Shown: positions 34,126-44,586, counted from the first letter of the stretch. The stretch: 64,000 nucleotides of DNA from WTHC01 sp965218725 (GCA_965218725.1 CBDCLO010000002.1:496001-560000), one strand, 5' to 3'. The notes: a model not told the origin generated them from the letters alone. Made by a program: numbers and translations.

Positions 34126-34352
34126 ACATAAATAATATATCAAAAAAAGTATCCAACGCTATTATAAAATCACTTGAACCAGACAATGTAAATTTTCCAA
34201 AAAACTTAACTTTACAAGTAAATAATACTAGCAATAATCTGACTTTAAATTTTAAAAACAGTGGAAATATTACAAAATTGGCAAATACTATAGATGAAGT
34301 TTTAGAACATGTGTATTTAGTTATTGAGGTGATTAATCATGTTAGATCCTAA
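34098..34352 (+). CDS. KEOPS complex subunit Pcc1
   Basis: 84 residues with the Pcc1-like core: IIKSLEPDNVNFPKNLTLQV, NLTLNFKNSGNITKLANTIDEVLEHV. Pcc1 is a small dimerisation subunit of the KEOPS complex that helps make t6A in ANN-decoding tRNAs. It starts inside the DHH gene and overlaps serS by 14 nt, so translation is coupled. Confidence 0.85.
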   Translation: MSQICKIQININNISKKVSNAIIKSLEPDNVNFPKNLTLQVNNTSNNLTLNFKNSGNITKLANTIDEVLEHVYLVIEVINHVRS

Positions 34353-35649
34353 GTTAATCAAGTACAATCAGAATGAAGTACGAAAGATGTTGAAAGATAG
34401 ATCTATTAAATTTGATCTTGATAATTTTATATTATTAGATAAAAAAAAACATGATTTAGTTATAAAGATAGATAGATTACGCAACAAACGAAATGAAATA
34501 ACTCATATAATTTCACAAATTAAGAAAGTGTCTTATGTTAATATTAATAAGACTATGTTTATCAAGAAATATGATATTCCTAAATTTGAGTTAAAATATA
34601 TAATTAAAAAAATGCAAATAATATCAAAAGATCTTAGCGAGCTAGAACATAAAAAATACAAGATTGAGATAGAATATAATAAACTGTTATTTATATTACC
34701 TAATATGGTCCATGAGTCAGTTCCAATAGGCCATAGTATATATAACAAAGAAATAAGAAAATGGGGGACTGTACCACAGTTTGATTTTAAAATACATAAT
34801 CATGTAGAACTATGTAACAATTTAGATTTGGTTGATTTAGTACGTGCTACAAAAGTAGCTGGTTCTAGATTTTATTATATGAAGAATGATTTAGCAAGAT
34901 TAAATCAAGCCATAATTCATTATGCAATAGATTTTATATACAAAAAAAAATATACAATAGTACAAACACCGTATATGATAAATAGAAAGTCTATGGAAGG
35001 TTCTATAATTGCAGATGATTTCGAAGATGTGATATACAAAATTGAGAACGAAGATCTTTATCTAATTGGTACCTCTGAACATGCAATAGCATCTATGTAT
35101 TCTAATGAAATATTAAATGGAAATGATCTGCCGCTAAGATATGCTGGATATAGTACATGTTTTAGAAAAGAAGCTGGTGCGCATGGGGTAGATCAGAAAG
35201 GTATTTTTCGTGTACATCAATTTGAAAAAATAGAGCAGTTTGTGTTTTCAAGTCCTGAAGAGTCATGGAATGAGCATGAAAGAATGTTAGCAACTACTGA
35301 AGAATTTTATAGAAGTATAGAAATACCATATAAAGTTATACTACTATCAAGCGAGGATATGAGTAAAGTCTCAGCAAAAACTTATGATATAGAAGCTTGG
35401 ATGGCAGGACAAAAAGCATATAGAGAGGTAGTATCATGTTCTAATTGTTTGGATTATCAATCAAGACGATTAAAAATTAGATTCCGTAATAAACAAAACG
35501 GGAAAACTCAGTATATACATACACTAAATAGTACATTAATAGCAACATCAAGAGTTTTGGTTTCAATTATTGAGAATTTTCAAACAAAAGATGGCCATAT
35601 TAAAATACCAACTGTATTACAGAAATATTTAGGAAAATATATAATTTGA
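34339..35649 (+). CDS. serS: Seryl-tRNA synthetase
   Basis: Class II synthetase, 436 residues, bacterial/archaeal common type. A long N-terminal coiled coil (about residues 30-110) binds the tRNA-Ser variable arm. The motifs are: motif 2 FRKEAGAHGVDQKGIFRVHQFEKIEQFVF, motif 3 NSTLIATSRVLVSIIENFQ, and LIGTSEHAIASM in between. The active site is complete. Fourth gene of the rps15-led run. Confidence 0.95.
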   Translation: MLDPKLIKYNQNEVRKMLKDRSIKFDLDNFILLDKKKHDLVIKIDRLRNKRNEITHIISQIKKVSYVNINKTMFIKKYDIPKFELKYIIKKMQIISKDLSELEHKKYKIEIEYNKLLFILPNMVHESVPIGHSIYNKEIRKWGTVPQFDFKIHNHVELCNNLDLVDLVRATKVAGSRFYYMKNDLARLNQAIIHYAIDFIYKKKYTIVQTPYMINRKSMEGSIIADDFEDVIYKIENEDLYLIGTSEHAIASMYSNEILNGNDLPLRYAGYSTCFRKEAGAHGVDQKGIFRVHQFEKIEQFVFSSPEESWNEHERMLATTEEFYRSIEIPYKVILLSSEDMSKVSAKTYDIEAWMAGQKAYREVVSCSNCLDYQSRRLKIRFRNKQNGKTQYIHTLNSTLIATSRVLVSIIENFQTKDGHIKIPTVLQKYLGKYII

Positions 35650-35681
35650 TGTTGTATTATATTTTTAAGTGGTGTTATTAA

Positions 35682-36296
35682 TTGGTAAGACGAAAAACTA
35701 AGGTCAAAGATAAATGGAGAGAGAAAAAATGGATCACTGTATTAGCCCCTAATTCGTTCAATAATGTTCCTATAGCATATATTCCTATCACCGCAGAAGA
35801 GTTGGCAAAGGGCAAGGTCATAGAGGTCACTTTATTTGATATATTAAAAGGAGATGCATCACAATACCAATACAAAATGTATTTTCAAATAGATAAAATA
35901 AATGACGGGAAAGCTACAACTATTTTCAAACGATATGAATATGCAAAAGAATTTTTACGTAGTCTTGTAAGACGTGGATCATCAAAAATTAATCTTATTT
36001 TTACAGCAAAAACTAGCGATGGTTATGTATTCAGAATTAAAATGATAGCATTATCTAATAGACAGTTGAACACATCAAGGAAGCATGCACTTAGATTAAT
36101 TGCAAAAGAAGTTATGGAAAAAACAATAAACCAAATGAATATAGATCAGTTTGTACAAGCAACTTGTTATGGAAAAATAAGTTCAGATATAATGGGATCT
36201 ATAAAAAAAATAATACATATGAGACATGTTGGGTTAGAAAAGGTAAAATTAATTAGAACAGCTGACGCAGAGATTAAACTTCTTAAAGCTGAATAA
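35682..36296 (+). CDS. rps3ae: 30S ribosomal protein S3Ae (eS1)
   Basis: 204 residues, starting with TTG at 35682: MVRRKTKVKDKWREKKW, followed by YIPITAEELAKGKVIEVTLFD and the conserved FLRSLVRRGSSKI, which mark archaeal/eukaryotic eS1. The C-terminus KIIHMRHVGLEKVKLI fits. It is directly followed by the RNA-binding gene (end-to-start contact at 36296/36297). Confidence 0.93.
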   Translation: MVRRKTKVKDKWREKKWITVLAPNSFNNVPIAYIPITAEELAKGKVIEVTLFDILKGDASQYQYKMYFQIDKINDGKATTIFKRYEYAKEFLRSLVRRGSSKINLIFTAKTSDGYVFRIKMIALSNRQLNTSRKHALRLIAKEVMEKTINQMNIDQFVQATCYGKISSDIMGSIKKIIHMRHVGLEKVKLIRTADAEIKLLKAE

Positions 36297-36713
36297 ATGA
36301 AAGTGATAATAGAGGTAATAATCCATGCAACTGAGGACGTTAAAAAAATCTGTAATGCACTATTTAATCTATTTGGTATAACATACAATGAATTTACTAA
36401 GCGTGATCTAAAAGGACATTTCGACAATCCAATAATACTGTTGAATATAAGTATTATTAAAAACAGAGCTGAGTATGTAATACATAAAATATTTTCTGGT
36501 ATGACAAGATCAGAAATAAATAGAATAATTGAAACCATAAATGATAAAATTTTAAATTCAGCACTATGTTTACGATTAAAGAAACAAGATTTAATGAATG
36601 GAACAATAACATTGGAAGAAAAGAATTCAATAAAAGTAAAGATATGCAATACTAGCTATGTAAGTGATATTACAAGTTCATACGTATGCATGATCAAGAA
36701 AATATATGAGTAA
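36297..36713 (+). CDS. COG1325-type RNA-binding/exosome-associated protein
   Basis: 138 residues: IEVIIHATEDVKKICNALFNLF, then LKGHFDNPIILLNISI and MTRSEINRIIETI, followed by LCLRLKKQDLMNGTITLEEKNSIKVKI. This order is typical of the archaeal COG1325 family, predicted exosome-linked RNA binders. It starts at the base after the S3Ae stop, so it is co-transcribed. Confidence 0.75.
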   Translation: MKVIIEVIIHATEDVKKICNALFNLFGITYNEFTKRDLKGHFDNPIILLNISIIKNRAEYVIHKIFSGMTRSEINRIIETINDKILNSALCLRLKKQDLMNGTITLEEKNSIKVKICNTSYVSDITSSYVCMIKKIYE

Positions 36714-36770
36714 TATATGTTAGTTAATAAAAGTGCATCAATAGTGTCTTATTTCTGAGTAAAAAAAAAA

Positions 36771-38234
36771 ATGAATAGTAAAACTGATTACGATGTGATT
36801 GTTGCTGGTGGTGGTATTGCAGGAGTAATTGCTGCACAGTCTACTGCGTACTATTCTAATCAGAGATTATCAATTTTGGTTATTGACAGAAATTCATCTC
36901 CTTTTATAGGCAAAAAAACAATCAATGGATGGATCTGTGGAGATGCCGTAAGTAAAGCTGCTGTAGACTTTATGAGTGGTAAGATAAAAATATCTTGGAA
37001 AAATCCAGAAATAGAACATTATGTGAAAGGCGTAATTGCATTATCACCTGATAAAGAAACCTCAATTAGATTTGATGGGGATGGATATATGCTAAATAGA
37101 CAGCAGTTACCTCAAATTCAATATGAATATGCTAAAAAAATGGGCATAAGCTTTGATTTTGAAGTAAATTTAACTAATCTTCTTTATGATGGTTTACAAG
37201 TTATTGGAGTAGAAGGATACAATATTAAAAACAAAAATTGTTACAAAAAAAAATCAAAGGTGGTAATAGATGCTACAGGAATAACATCAATGTTAAGAAA
37301 TGGAATAAAAAATACAAATAAAATAGAGAAGAAGATAAATAGAAAAGACATAGAATCCACTGGCAGACATATAATGTATTTTGATAAAGATGGGGATGAT
37401 ATACATTATTTTGATCCTGATCATTGCATAATACATCTAGATCAAGATATTGCCCCTGGAGGATATGCATGGGTATTTCCAAAAGGAGAAAATAAAGTGA
37501 ATATCGGACTAGGAATAGAAAAAACACTTTTAGAAAAAAGAAATAGAAGATTGAATAAAAATGATAGCGTACTAAGTTTAATAGATCAATATATAGTAGA
37601 CAATAAAGTAATAAAGAATCCAAGATTATCTGATTCTCCAAATGATAAATTGAATGTTAGTGGTACTTGGCAAGTGTCTGTAAGGCGACAAAATGATTGT
37701 ATGGTGTCTAATGGTTTTATAATAGTTGGTGATTCTGCATGGATGCCAAAACCATTAGATGCAGGCGGTCTAGGGCCAGCAATTATTGCAGGTACCATAG
37801 TAGGTAAAAACATAGTAGAAGCCATAGAATCTCATGATGTTACTGAGAGTGGACTATGGAAATATAATACAGATTTTATTAAAGAATATGGATACAAAAC
37901 AGCAGGTCTTGAGATTTTTAGGAGATTATTGCAAACGTTAACAAATAAACAAATAAGCTATGGAATGAAAAACTTTTTAGGAGATACGGATATAGATGCA
38001 ATAAGCAGTGGAAAACATCCTAGTTTTGGCATGTTAGATAAGTTAGGCATGATTATAAAAAGTGTAAATAATAGAAAATTAGTTAATGGTCTTAAATTTA
38101 CTTCAAAACAAAATTCATGGCTAACTAATCATTACAATGACTATCCAAATAAACCTGATGAATTCTATACGTGGTATAAACAGTTACATAAAAAACTTGA
38201 CGAATCATATTATAAACTAGGAAGCTATGTTTGA
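36771..38234 (+). CDS. Geranylgeranyl reductase-family FAD enzyme
   Basis: 487 residues with the FAD-binding YDVIVAGGGIAGVIAA at the start, PGGYAWVFPKGENKVNIGLGIE in the middle, and GDSAWMPKPLDAGGLGPAIIAGTIVGKNIVEA, the signature of archaeal geranylgeranyl reductases. It likely saturates isoprenoid chains of archaeal lipids or quinones. It may work with the prenyl diphosphate synthase at 53377. Its 3' end overlaps the MoxR pseudogene by 8 nt. Confidence 0.88.
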   Translation: MNSKTDYDVIVAGGGIAGVIAAQSTAYYSNQRLSILVIDRNSSPFIGKKTINGWICGDAVSKAAVDFMSGKIKISWKNPEIEHYVKGVIALSPDKETSIRFDGDGYMLNRQQLPQIQYEYAKKMGISFDFEVNLTNLLYDGLQVIGVEGYNIKNKNCYKKKSKVVIDATGITSMLRNGIKNTNKIEKKINRKDIESTGRHIMYFDKDGDDIHYFDPDHCIIHLDQDIAPGGYAWVFPKGENKVNIGLGIEKTLLEKRNRRLNKNDSVLSLIDQYIVDNKVIKNPRLSDSPNDKLNVSGTWQVSVRRQNDCMVSNGFIIVGDSAWMPKPLDAGGLGPAIIAGTIVGKNIVEAIESHDVTESGLWKYNTDFIKEYGYKTAGLEIFRRLLQTLTNKQISYGMKNFLGDTDIDAISSGKHPSFGMLDKLGMIIKSVNNRKLVNGLKFTSKQNSWLTNHYNDYPNKPDEFYTWYKQLHKKLDESYYKLGSYV

Positions 38235-39016
38235 GGAACTAATGTATTTTGATTGGAATAATTCATTAACGTTACTAGAGAAGGCATATGATGCTAAGCT
38301 ATTTGTTTTAGTTATTGGTCCTAAGGACACTGGAAAAACCACGCTAGTAAGAGACTTTGCTATAAATAAATCATCTAAATTAGAATCAATAAATTAGTCT
38401 TAGAACAAGAGAAAGTCATTTAGTAGGCACAAAAACATTGATTGATGGTTCAGTAGGTTTCTCTGAAGGGATTTTAATAAAGTCAATGAGAGAAGGAGGC
38501 ATGTTATACTTGGATAAAATAAATTCTGCTGAAGCTGATGTGCTTTTAAGATTAGATGAGGCCTTGGATGATAGACGTCAAATTGTTCTAAAAGAATCTA
38601 CAGGAGAAATTATTAAAGCAAAGAAAGAGTGGTTTGTAATATCCACTATAAACCCGTTAAGCCATATTGGAACTAAAGAGATGCCACCACAAATAATAAG
38701 TAGATTTCCAGTGAGAATTATATTAGAATATCCCCTGAAAATATTGAACTTGAAATTATCAAAAGACATGTTATAGATAACCATGATCCAGAAATATCAC
38801 GTGGAATAAAATTAGCTAATACATTACGGCAAGCATCTTCGGTGGAGGAATTGTATTATTCACCAAGCTTAAGAGAGAGTATAGCATTTGGAAAGATGTA
38901 GATTCTGGACTAAATAGTAAAGAATCTGCACAAATTATTTTTGGTAATGTATATGTACAATTGGCATTACTGAATATCAGAAAGTTAACGATATAATAAC
39001 ATCCATGTTTAAATAG
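38227..39016 (+). pseudogene. MoxR-type AAA+ ATPase, decayed
   Basis: ATG at 38227. Frame 0 carries a Walker A (GPKDTGKTT) and stops at 38395. Frame +1 from about 38405 to 38735 carries the Walker B-like LYLDKINSAEADVLLRLDEAL, a sensor-like STINPLSHIG, and SRFPVRIILEYP. Frame 0 resumes as PENIELEIIKRHVIDNHDPEI to the TAG at 38899, then two more frames cover the C-terminus. At least three frameshifts and internal stops mark a dead gene; each piece still matches in order. Confidence 0.88.
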
Positions 39017-39019
39017 TAA

Positions 39020-40576
39020 ATGGAACTTAATCTTAAAGCTGATATATTGGTAGAAGTAGCTACATTTCTTGCTAGATGTTGGTCATCTAAAAGTAATGTC
39101 ATAGTAAAATTCTCTAATAAAAACAAAACCATTACAAGTATTAATGAAAACAAAATAATTTTATTACCAACTGAAGGGTACATAGGAAATGATTTTTAAA
39201 AATATAGGCAGTTTAGAACTAGGCTATGGTATGAATCCATGCGTATAAGATTTTGTAAAAAGATATTAAGCAATGATCATGCGTTTGGTTACATTTTAAA
39301 TACATTAGAAATGTGGCGTATTGAGATTTTAAGTAGAAGAATTTGGAGAGGTGTGGGTGATGAATTAATATTTAATTATTAATATGTATGGAACTATAGA
39401 CCAACTTTAGATTCTGTATATAGTAATGTTAGGGTAGTAGAGGCTTTCTATCAATATTTTATTTTTGGAGATATTAAAGGTGAAATTCAATCAACATGTT
39501 TTAGAAATATAAAGGAAGCTATAAAATATTCAGAACAAGTACTCAAAGAAGCCATAAATAAGAACTATAACACAGAATGGATTGAAAAAAAAGTTCCACA
39601 TATAATTAATCTCTTGAATATAGATTCACTTCTTACGATTCCTATTCAAATACAAAACCACGATAACAGTTTAATTATCTCACAAAATAACATATTAAAA
39701 TCTATAATTAAAATATCATCAACAAAATATGGTAAACAACTCGATAGATATGATAACATATTAAAAGGAAAAAGAATAAACAAAGAATACAAAAATCTAG
39801 TTGATGAAAGTATAAAAAATGAAAATAAAAAAAATATGAGATTAATAGGTATAATGGTATCACTTACTGATAAAGATAAGACAAAAATTTATGATTCCAA
39901 TCTAATAAATAATTTAAAGATAAAATTTAAAAAATTTAAAACTAGTCTAAAAGAAAAACATGCAAGCTCTGGACTTGAATTTGATGAAGAATCATATATT
40001 GATGGATACAAACCATTCTTTATAGACATAAATACAAGATTAAATACAAAAATTGTTATTCTATTAGATCATTCTTCAAGTATCTTGAAAAAGCAATCAG
40101 AATACAAAAAAGCTGCATTGGCACTATGTGAAGTATTATCTTATTTAAGAATAAAATTTTCGATATATGCATTTAATACTCAAGAAAAATCCGTGATATG
40201 TTAGCTCATTAAATCTGATAATGAAAAATGGAGTGGTATAACATCTAGAAGATTAGCTAAAATAGTAGCAAATGGTGGTACGCCTCTATCAGAAATATAT
40301 TTCAGGATGAAACATGTATTATTCTCAAAAAAACCAGATATATTTTTAACATTGACTGACTGAGAACCAACAGATCCTGATGCTGTTAGAGCTGCAATAA
40401 AATCGTTAAGATCATTTGGAATAATGATGATAGCTACAGGATTTGGATCAGATACATTGCATTCTATATCAATAGCAAATAATCTAAAACTTCTTGGCTA
40501 TGAAAGAATATTAGCAGTAAGTAAAATAAATGATATTATTAACAAAATTATTAATATCTTAGATAGAAAAAAATGA
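39020..40576 (+). pseudogene. VWA-domain protein with four in-frame stops
   Basis: One continuous frame of 519 codons with four internal stops: TAA at 39197, TAA at 39380, TAG at 40202 and TGA at 40361. It encodes a VWA domain with the MIDAS motif ILLDHSSS and the later LTD-stop-EPTDPDAV, where GGA has become TGA. The arrangement, MoxR ATPase followed by VWA protein, is the usual two-gene chaperone-like unit. No frameshift is seen. The intact length and strong homology imply recent loss. Confidence 0.9.
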
Positions 40577-40733
40577 TCAAGATCATGAAATTAGTATTTA
40601 TGATATTTTCATCTATATACTATATATTTACCATTAATGTTACTAGTTTGATAATTATTTAATACAAAAATATAATTTTTGTGTGCATACAAAGATTATT
40701 ATATATATATAAGGTGTATTTAGGAGATTATAA

Positions 40734-41294
40734 ATGCCACAAACAAAACCTATTGTAAGTGTTGAGAACGTGGTGGCATCTGCATCAGTGGATCAAAGGA
40801 TTGATCTTAACGATGTTACTAAAAAATTTCCAGATACTGAGTATCACCCTGATCAATTTCCAGGACTTGTATTTAGGTTAAGCACACCCAGAACTGCGAC
40901 ATTATTGTTTAGGACTGGTAAAATGGTGTGCACTGGTGCAAAATCAGAAGATATGGCTATAAAGGCAGTTAGAACTGTGGTACAAAAACTTCGTAAAGGT
41001 GGAATAAAAATAAAAAAAGAAGCAATAATTTCTGTACAAAATATAGTAGCTGCAATAAATTTGGGTGGAAAAATTCATCTAGAGTATGCAGCTAGAGTTT
41101 TACCTAGAAGTATGTATGAACCAGAACAGTTTCCGGGATTAATACATAGGATGCTTGATCCAAAAACAGTAATTTTACTTTTTGCATCTGGTAAATTAGT
41201 TTGTACAGGTGCTAAGAAAGAGTCTGATGTGTACAGGTCTGTACATAACTTACATGCACTACTTGAAGAAAAAAAATTGATGATTTATAGTTAG
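40734..41294 (+). CDS. tbp: TATA-box-binding protein
   Basis: Basal transcription factor, 186 residues with two saddle repeats: VENVVASASVDQRIDLNDV...FPGLVFRLSTPRTATLLFRTGKMVCTGAK and VQNIVAAINLGGKIHLEYA...FPGLIHRMLDPKTVILLFASGKLVCTGAK. Its basic DNA-intercalating phenylalanines are in place. Start ATG at 40734. It stands alone after the decayed locus. Confidence 0.97.
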   Translation: MPQTKPIVSVENVVASASVDQRIDLNDVTKKFPDTEYHPDQFPGLVFRLSTPRTATLLFRTGKMVCTGAKSEDMAIKAVRTVVQKLRKGGIKIKKEAIISVQNIVAAINLGGKIHLEYAARVLPRSMYEPEQFPGLIHRMLDPKTVILLFASGKLVCTGAKKESDVYRSVHNLHALLEEKKLMIYS

Positions 41295-41340
41295 TTCATA
41301 TATAATTATTCATTATGATTTAAATATAAATTATAAAACA

Positions 41341-41979
41341 TTAAATTTTTTTCCAGTCTGATAGAAATTTTCTAAGGCCGATATCAGTCATATTATGCTT
41401 CAACATTTTACCTAATATGTTTGGAGGAACTGTAACTACATCAGCACCAATTTTTGCAGCATCTATCACATGCATTGGATGTCTGATACTAGCAACTAAA
41501 ACCTGTGTTTTATAGTTATAATTTTTGAAAATTTTTTTTATTTCTTGTATTAGATACATTCCATTACTTCCAATATCATCAAGTCTTCCTATAAATGGAC
41601 TCACGTATTTTGCACCTGATTTAGCAGCAAGTATTGCTTGGTTTGAAGAGAATACTAAAGTTATGTTTATTGGAATACCATCATTTGTAAGTTTTTTGCA
41701 TGCTTTTAATCCATCAATAGTCATAGGGCATTTTACCACTATATTTTTACCATATTTACTCAATCTGTATCCTTCTTTTATTATTTCTGAATATGTAGTA
41801 CTTATTACTTCTAAATTTACATCACCTTCTATCATATCAGAAATAGTCTTCATAATTTTTTGTGGATGTAGTTTTTCTTTTGATAATAATGTGGGATTAG
41901 TTGTTATACCATCTATCAATCCAATATCATTATACAATTTTATATATTCTAAATTAGCTGTATCAAGAAATATTTTCAT
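41341..41979 (-). CDS. tal: Transaldolase
   Basis: Short transaldolase/TalC type, 212 residues. KIFLDTANLEYIKLYNDIGLIDGITTNPTLL and VVKCPMTIDGLKACKKL carry the Schiff-base lysine. It transfers dihydroxyacetone units between sugar phosphates; some of these short enzymes are fructose-6-P aldolases. It follows the transketolase genes with 4-nt overlap, in one operon for the non-oxidative pentose phosphate branch. Confidence 0.93.
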   Translation of the reverse strand: MKIFLDTANLEYIKLYNDIGLIDGITTNPTLLSKEKLHPQKIMKTISDMIEGDVNLEVISTTYSEIIKEGYRLSKYGKNIVVKCPMTIDGLKACKKLTNDGIPINITLVFSSNQAILAAKSGAKYVSPFIGRLDDIGSNGMYLIQEIKKIFKNYNYKTQVLVASIRHPMHVIDAAKIGADVVTVPPNILGKMLKHNMTDIGLRKFLSDWKKI

Positions 41980-42938
41980 TTTCTAAACTCTCTAGTACTA
42001 TTTGCTATATTAATTGATGTTAGTCCATGCTTTTCAAATAACAATTGTATTTCATTATCTCTAGCTGATTCACCAAACCTATCTTGTACTCCTATTCTTT
42101 TTATTGGTACTGGATATATGCCTGACAGTACTTCGCATACTGCAGATCCAAAACCAGCCATTACGTTATGTTCTTCACATGTTACAATGTAGCCTGTTTC
42201 TATAGCGGCTTTTTCTAATGCATCCACATCTATAGGTTTCACTGTAAACATATCTATAACTCTACATGAGATACCATCTTTCTTCAATATCTTTGCTGCA
42301 TCAAGTGCCATTTTAACTGTTATTCCACATGCAACTATAGTACAATCAGAACCGTCTAGTAATGTAATTGATTTCCCTATTACAAATTCTTGCGAGTTAG
42401 AATGTATTATATGCGTCTTTGTCCTGGTCATTCTCATATAAAATGGTCCGTATTGTTCTGACATGATGCAAGTAAGTTTTGAAACTGATGTTGTGTCAGA
42501 TGGTATTATTACCTTCATATTTGGAATTGTTCTCATTATTGCTATGTCTTCTAATTGTTGGTGGGAACCTCCATCTGCACCTACAGAAATACCTCCATGA
42601 GAAACAACTAATTTTACATTCAATCCATTCTTGTTTTTATACGTTGGATATGCTATTGAATTTCGTATTTGATCAACACATCTACCAGGTACAAATATTG
42701 CATATGTACTGGCAAATACAATTTTTCCTGATATTGCTAATCCAGCTGCTATTGAAACAAGATTTGCTTCTGCTATTCCCACATTAAAAAATCTGTTTTT
42801 AAATGATTTTCCAAATGTAGATATTTTTAATGATTCTGTTGTATCTGCACCAACTACAACAATTTTTTTGTTATGACTCCCTAGCTCCAGTAGTGTTTTT
42901 CCATATTCTGTACGCATATCTGTTAAATTATTAGCCAT
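41976..42938 (-). CDS. Transketolase C-terminal subunit
   Basis: 320 residues covering the pyrimidine-binding and C-terminal domains of transketolase: MRTEYGKTLLELGSHNKKIVVVGADTTESLK, RFFNVGIAEANLVSIAAGLA with the catalytic Glu, SHGGISVGADGGSHQQLEDIAIMR and MAGFGSAVCEVLS. The N-terminal half is on the neighbouring gene, so transketolase is split as in many archaea. Overlaps its partner by 8 nt and the transaldolase by 4 nt. Confidence 0.95.
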   Translation of the reverse strand: MANNLTDMRTEYGKTLLELGSHNKKIVVVGADTTESLKISTFGKSFKNRFFNVGIAEANLVSIAAGLAISGKIVFASTYAIFVPGRCVDQIRNSIAYPTYKNKNGLNVKLVVSHGGISVGADGGSHQQLEDIAIMRTIPNMKVIIPSDTTSVSKLTCIMSEQYGPFYMRMTRTKTHIIHSNSQEFVIGKSITLLDGSDCTIVACGITVKMALDAAKILKKDGISCRVIDMFTVKPIDVDALEKAAIETGYIVTCEEHNVMAGFGSAVCEVLSGIYPVPIKRIGVQDRFGESARDNEIQLLFEKHGLTSINIANSTREFRK

Positions 42939-44586
42939 TTAAATAGTTCATTTTTTTTGCAATGTCAATAAGGTCATTAACTTTTTTTTTATTATGTAAA
43001 TTTATCCATTTTTTAATTAGATCTTTTCCTCCTATTTCATTAGTTTTTTTTATAAGTAATTGTTTTATTGTTTGTGAGATCAAAGTTCTGAACTCATTTA
43101 TGGCATATTTAACATCTTGTTGTCCTACTATCGCACTACCACCAACAAATATTCTAGCACCGTCAATAAAACATTGTGCTATATTTTGTTTACATAATCC
43201 TCCATCTGCTTCTATATATCCTTCAAATTCATATTTTTGTAATACTTCTTTCAATTTTTGTATTTTTTTATGTATAAAGTAGATATATTTTTGACCTGAT
43301 TTTCCTGGGAATACAGACAACACAATTAATTGATCGAGATTTTTAATAAATTTGTATGCCCACGAAGGTAATTCTGTGTCTGGATTAATTGCTAGTCCAA
43401 TACCAATTTGGTGGTTACTCAAAATATCATATATCTCTCCAAAAGATGATTCGTTACATGCTTCAGCATGTACTGTTATTATATCACTCCCTGCATACAT
43501 ATAGCTTTTAATATGTTTTAGTGGGTTACGTATCATTAAATGTACATCAAAAGGTAAAATAGTGAAGGATCGTAATTCTTTAATTTTTTTAGAATTAAAT
43601 GTTTTATTTTGTACAAATTTACCATCCATTACATCAAGATGAATATAATCAGCTTTACCATGTTCACATCGTTTTATTTCGTACTCTAAATTATGTGAAT
43701 TGCCAGCAATTATAGATGGCGCAATCATAAATTGGGAATCAAGCTCCATATTTACTATTGGCATAAATTCTGCTTCTACAGCCTTACCGTGCCATTTTGG
43801 ATTTTTTTCCATGTGATCAAGTCCCTTTCCTTTTATTGTGTGTGCTATTATTATAGATGGTTTATTTTTAGTTTCGGTGGATTTTCGTATAGCATCACTA
43901 ATCTGTTCTATTTTATGACCATCTATATCTAATACATTCCAACCAAATGACTCCCATTTATCATTTATAACATAGTCCTTGTTTTCATAATTTTCTAATG
44001 AATAGCATTTGTCCAACGGCATTATTTCCTCAGTATATGAATCCTGCTGTATGTAATTCCTATCTAGGATTACTGTCAAATTATCTGTTTTATATTTTGT
44101 TGCAGTCATAGCTGCTTCCCAAATCTGCCCTTCATTTGATTCACCATCACCTATTATTGTATATACTCTATAATTTTTTCCATCAATTTTAGCTGCAAGT
44201 GCATTACCTATAGAAAATGATAATCCAATTCCTAATGAGCCACCACAAAATTCAACTCCGGGGCATTTTAGATCAGGATGTCCTTGTAATCTACTACCAA
44301 ATTTTCTTAATGTATTGATTTCATCAACATCAAAATATCCAGATATTGCCAAATAAGAAAATAATCCCGGAGATCCATGACCTTTTGAAACTACAAGTCG
44401 ATCACGTTCAATCCATGATGGGTTTTTAGGATCGTATTTCATATGTTCATAAAACAAACAACCAAGTATCTCTACCATAGATAATGAACCTCCAGGGTGA
44501 CCAGAACCTGCTGATGTTGTACCTTTAATTATCAGTTTACGTGCCTTTAATGTACTCTTTTTTATTTTATAATAGTTTTTTACCAT
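42931..44586 (-). CDS. Fusion: transketolase N-terminal subunit plus ribulose-phosphate 3-epimerase
   Basis: 551 residues. Residues about 1-275 are the thiamine-diphosphate-binding half of transketolase (SAGSGHPGGSLSMVEILG, VSKGHGSPGLFSYLA, and GDGESNEGQIWEAAMTATKY). Residues about 284-505 are a full epimerase: MIAPSIIAGNSHNLEYEIKR, IHLDVMDGKFVQNKTF, DVHLMI, ITVHAEA, LSVFPGKSGQKYI and EADGGL. The last about 45 residues return to transketolase-like KKTNEIGGKDLIKKWI or are a linker. The two activities act in sequence on pentose phosphates. First gene of the operon. Confidence 0.9.
   Translation of the reverse strand: MVKNYYKIKKSTLKARKLIIKGTTSAGSGHPGGSLSMVEILGCLFYEHMKYDPKNPSWIERDRLVVSKGHGSPGLFSYLAISGYFDVDEINTLRKFGSRLQGHPDLKCPGVEFCGGSLGIGLSFSIGNALAAKIDGKNYRVYTIIGDGESNEGQIWEAAMTATKYKTDNLTVILDRNYIQQDSYTEEIMPLDKCYSLENYENKDYVINDKWESFGWNVLDIDGHKIEQISDAIRKSTETKNKPSIIIAHTIKGKGLDHMEKNPKWHGKAVEAEFMPIVNMELDSQFMIAPSIIAGNSHNLEYEIKRCEHGKADYIHLDVMDGKFVQNKTFNSKKIKELRSFTILPFDVHLMIRNPLKHIKSYMYAGSDIITVHAEACNESSFGEIYDILSNHQIGIGLAINPDTELPSWAYKFIKNLDQLIVLSVFPGKSGQKYIYFIHKKIQKLKEVLQKYEFEGYIEADGGLCKQNIAQCFIDGARIFVGGSAIVGQQDVKYAINEFRTLISQTIKQLLIKKTNEIGGKDLIKKWINLHNKKKVNDLIDIAKKMNYLNG

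Noticed and set aside
39020..40576. Stop-codon recoding in the VWA gene
   Set aside because: All three stop codons occur in the frame, and the adjacent MoxR gene is also frameshifted, so decay explains it better than recoding.
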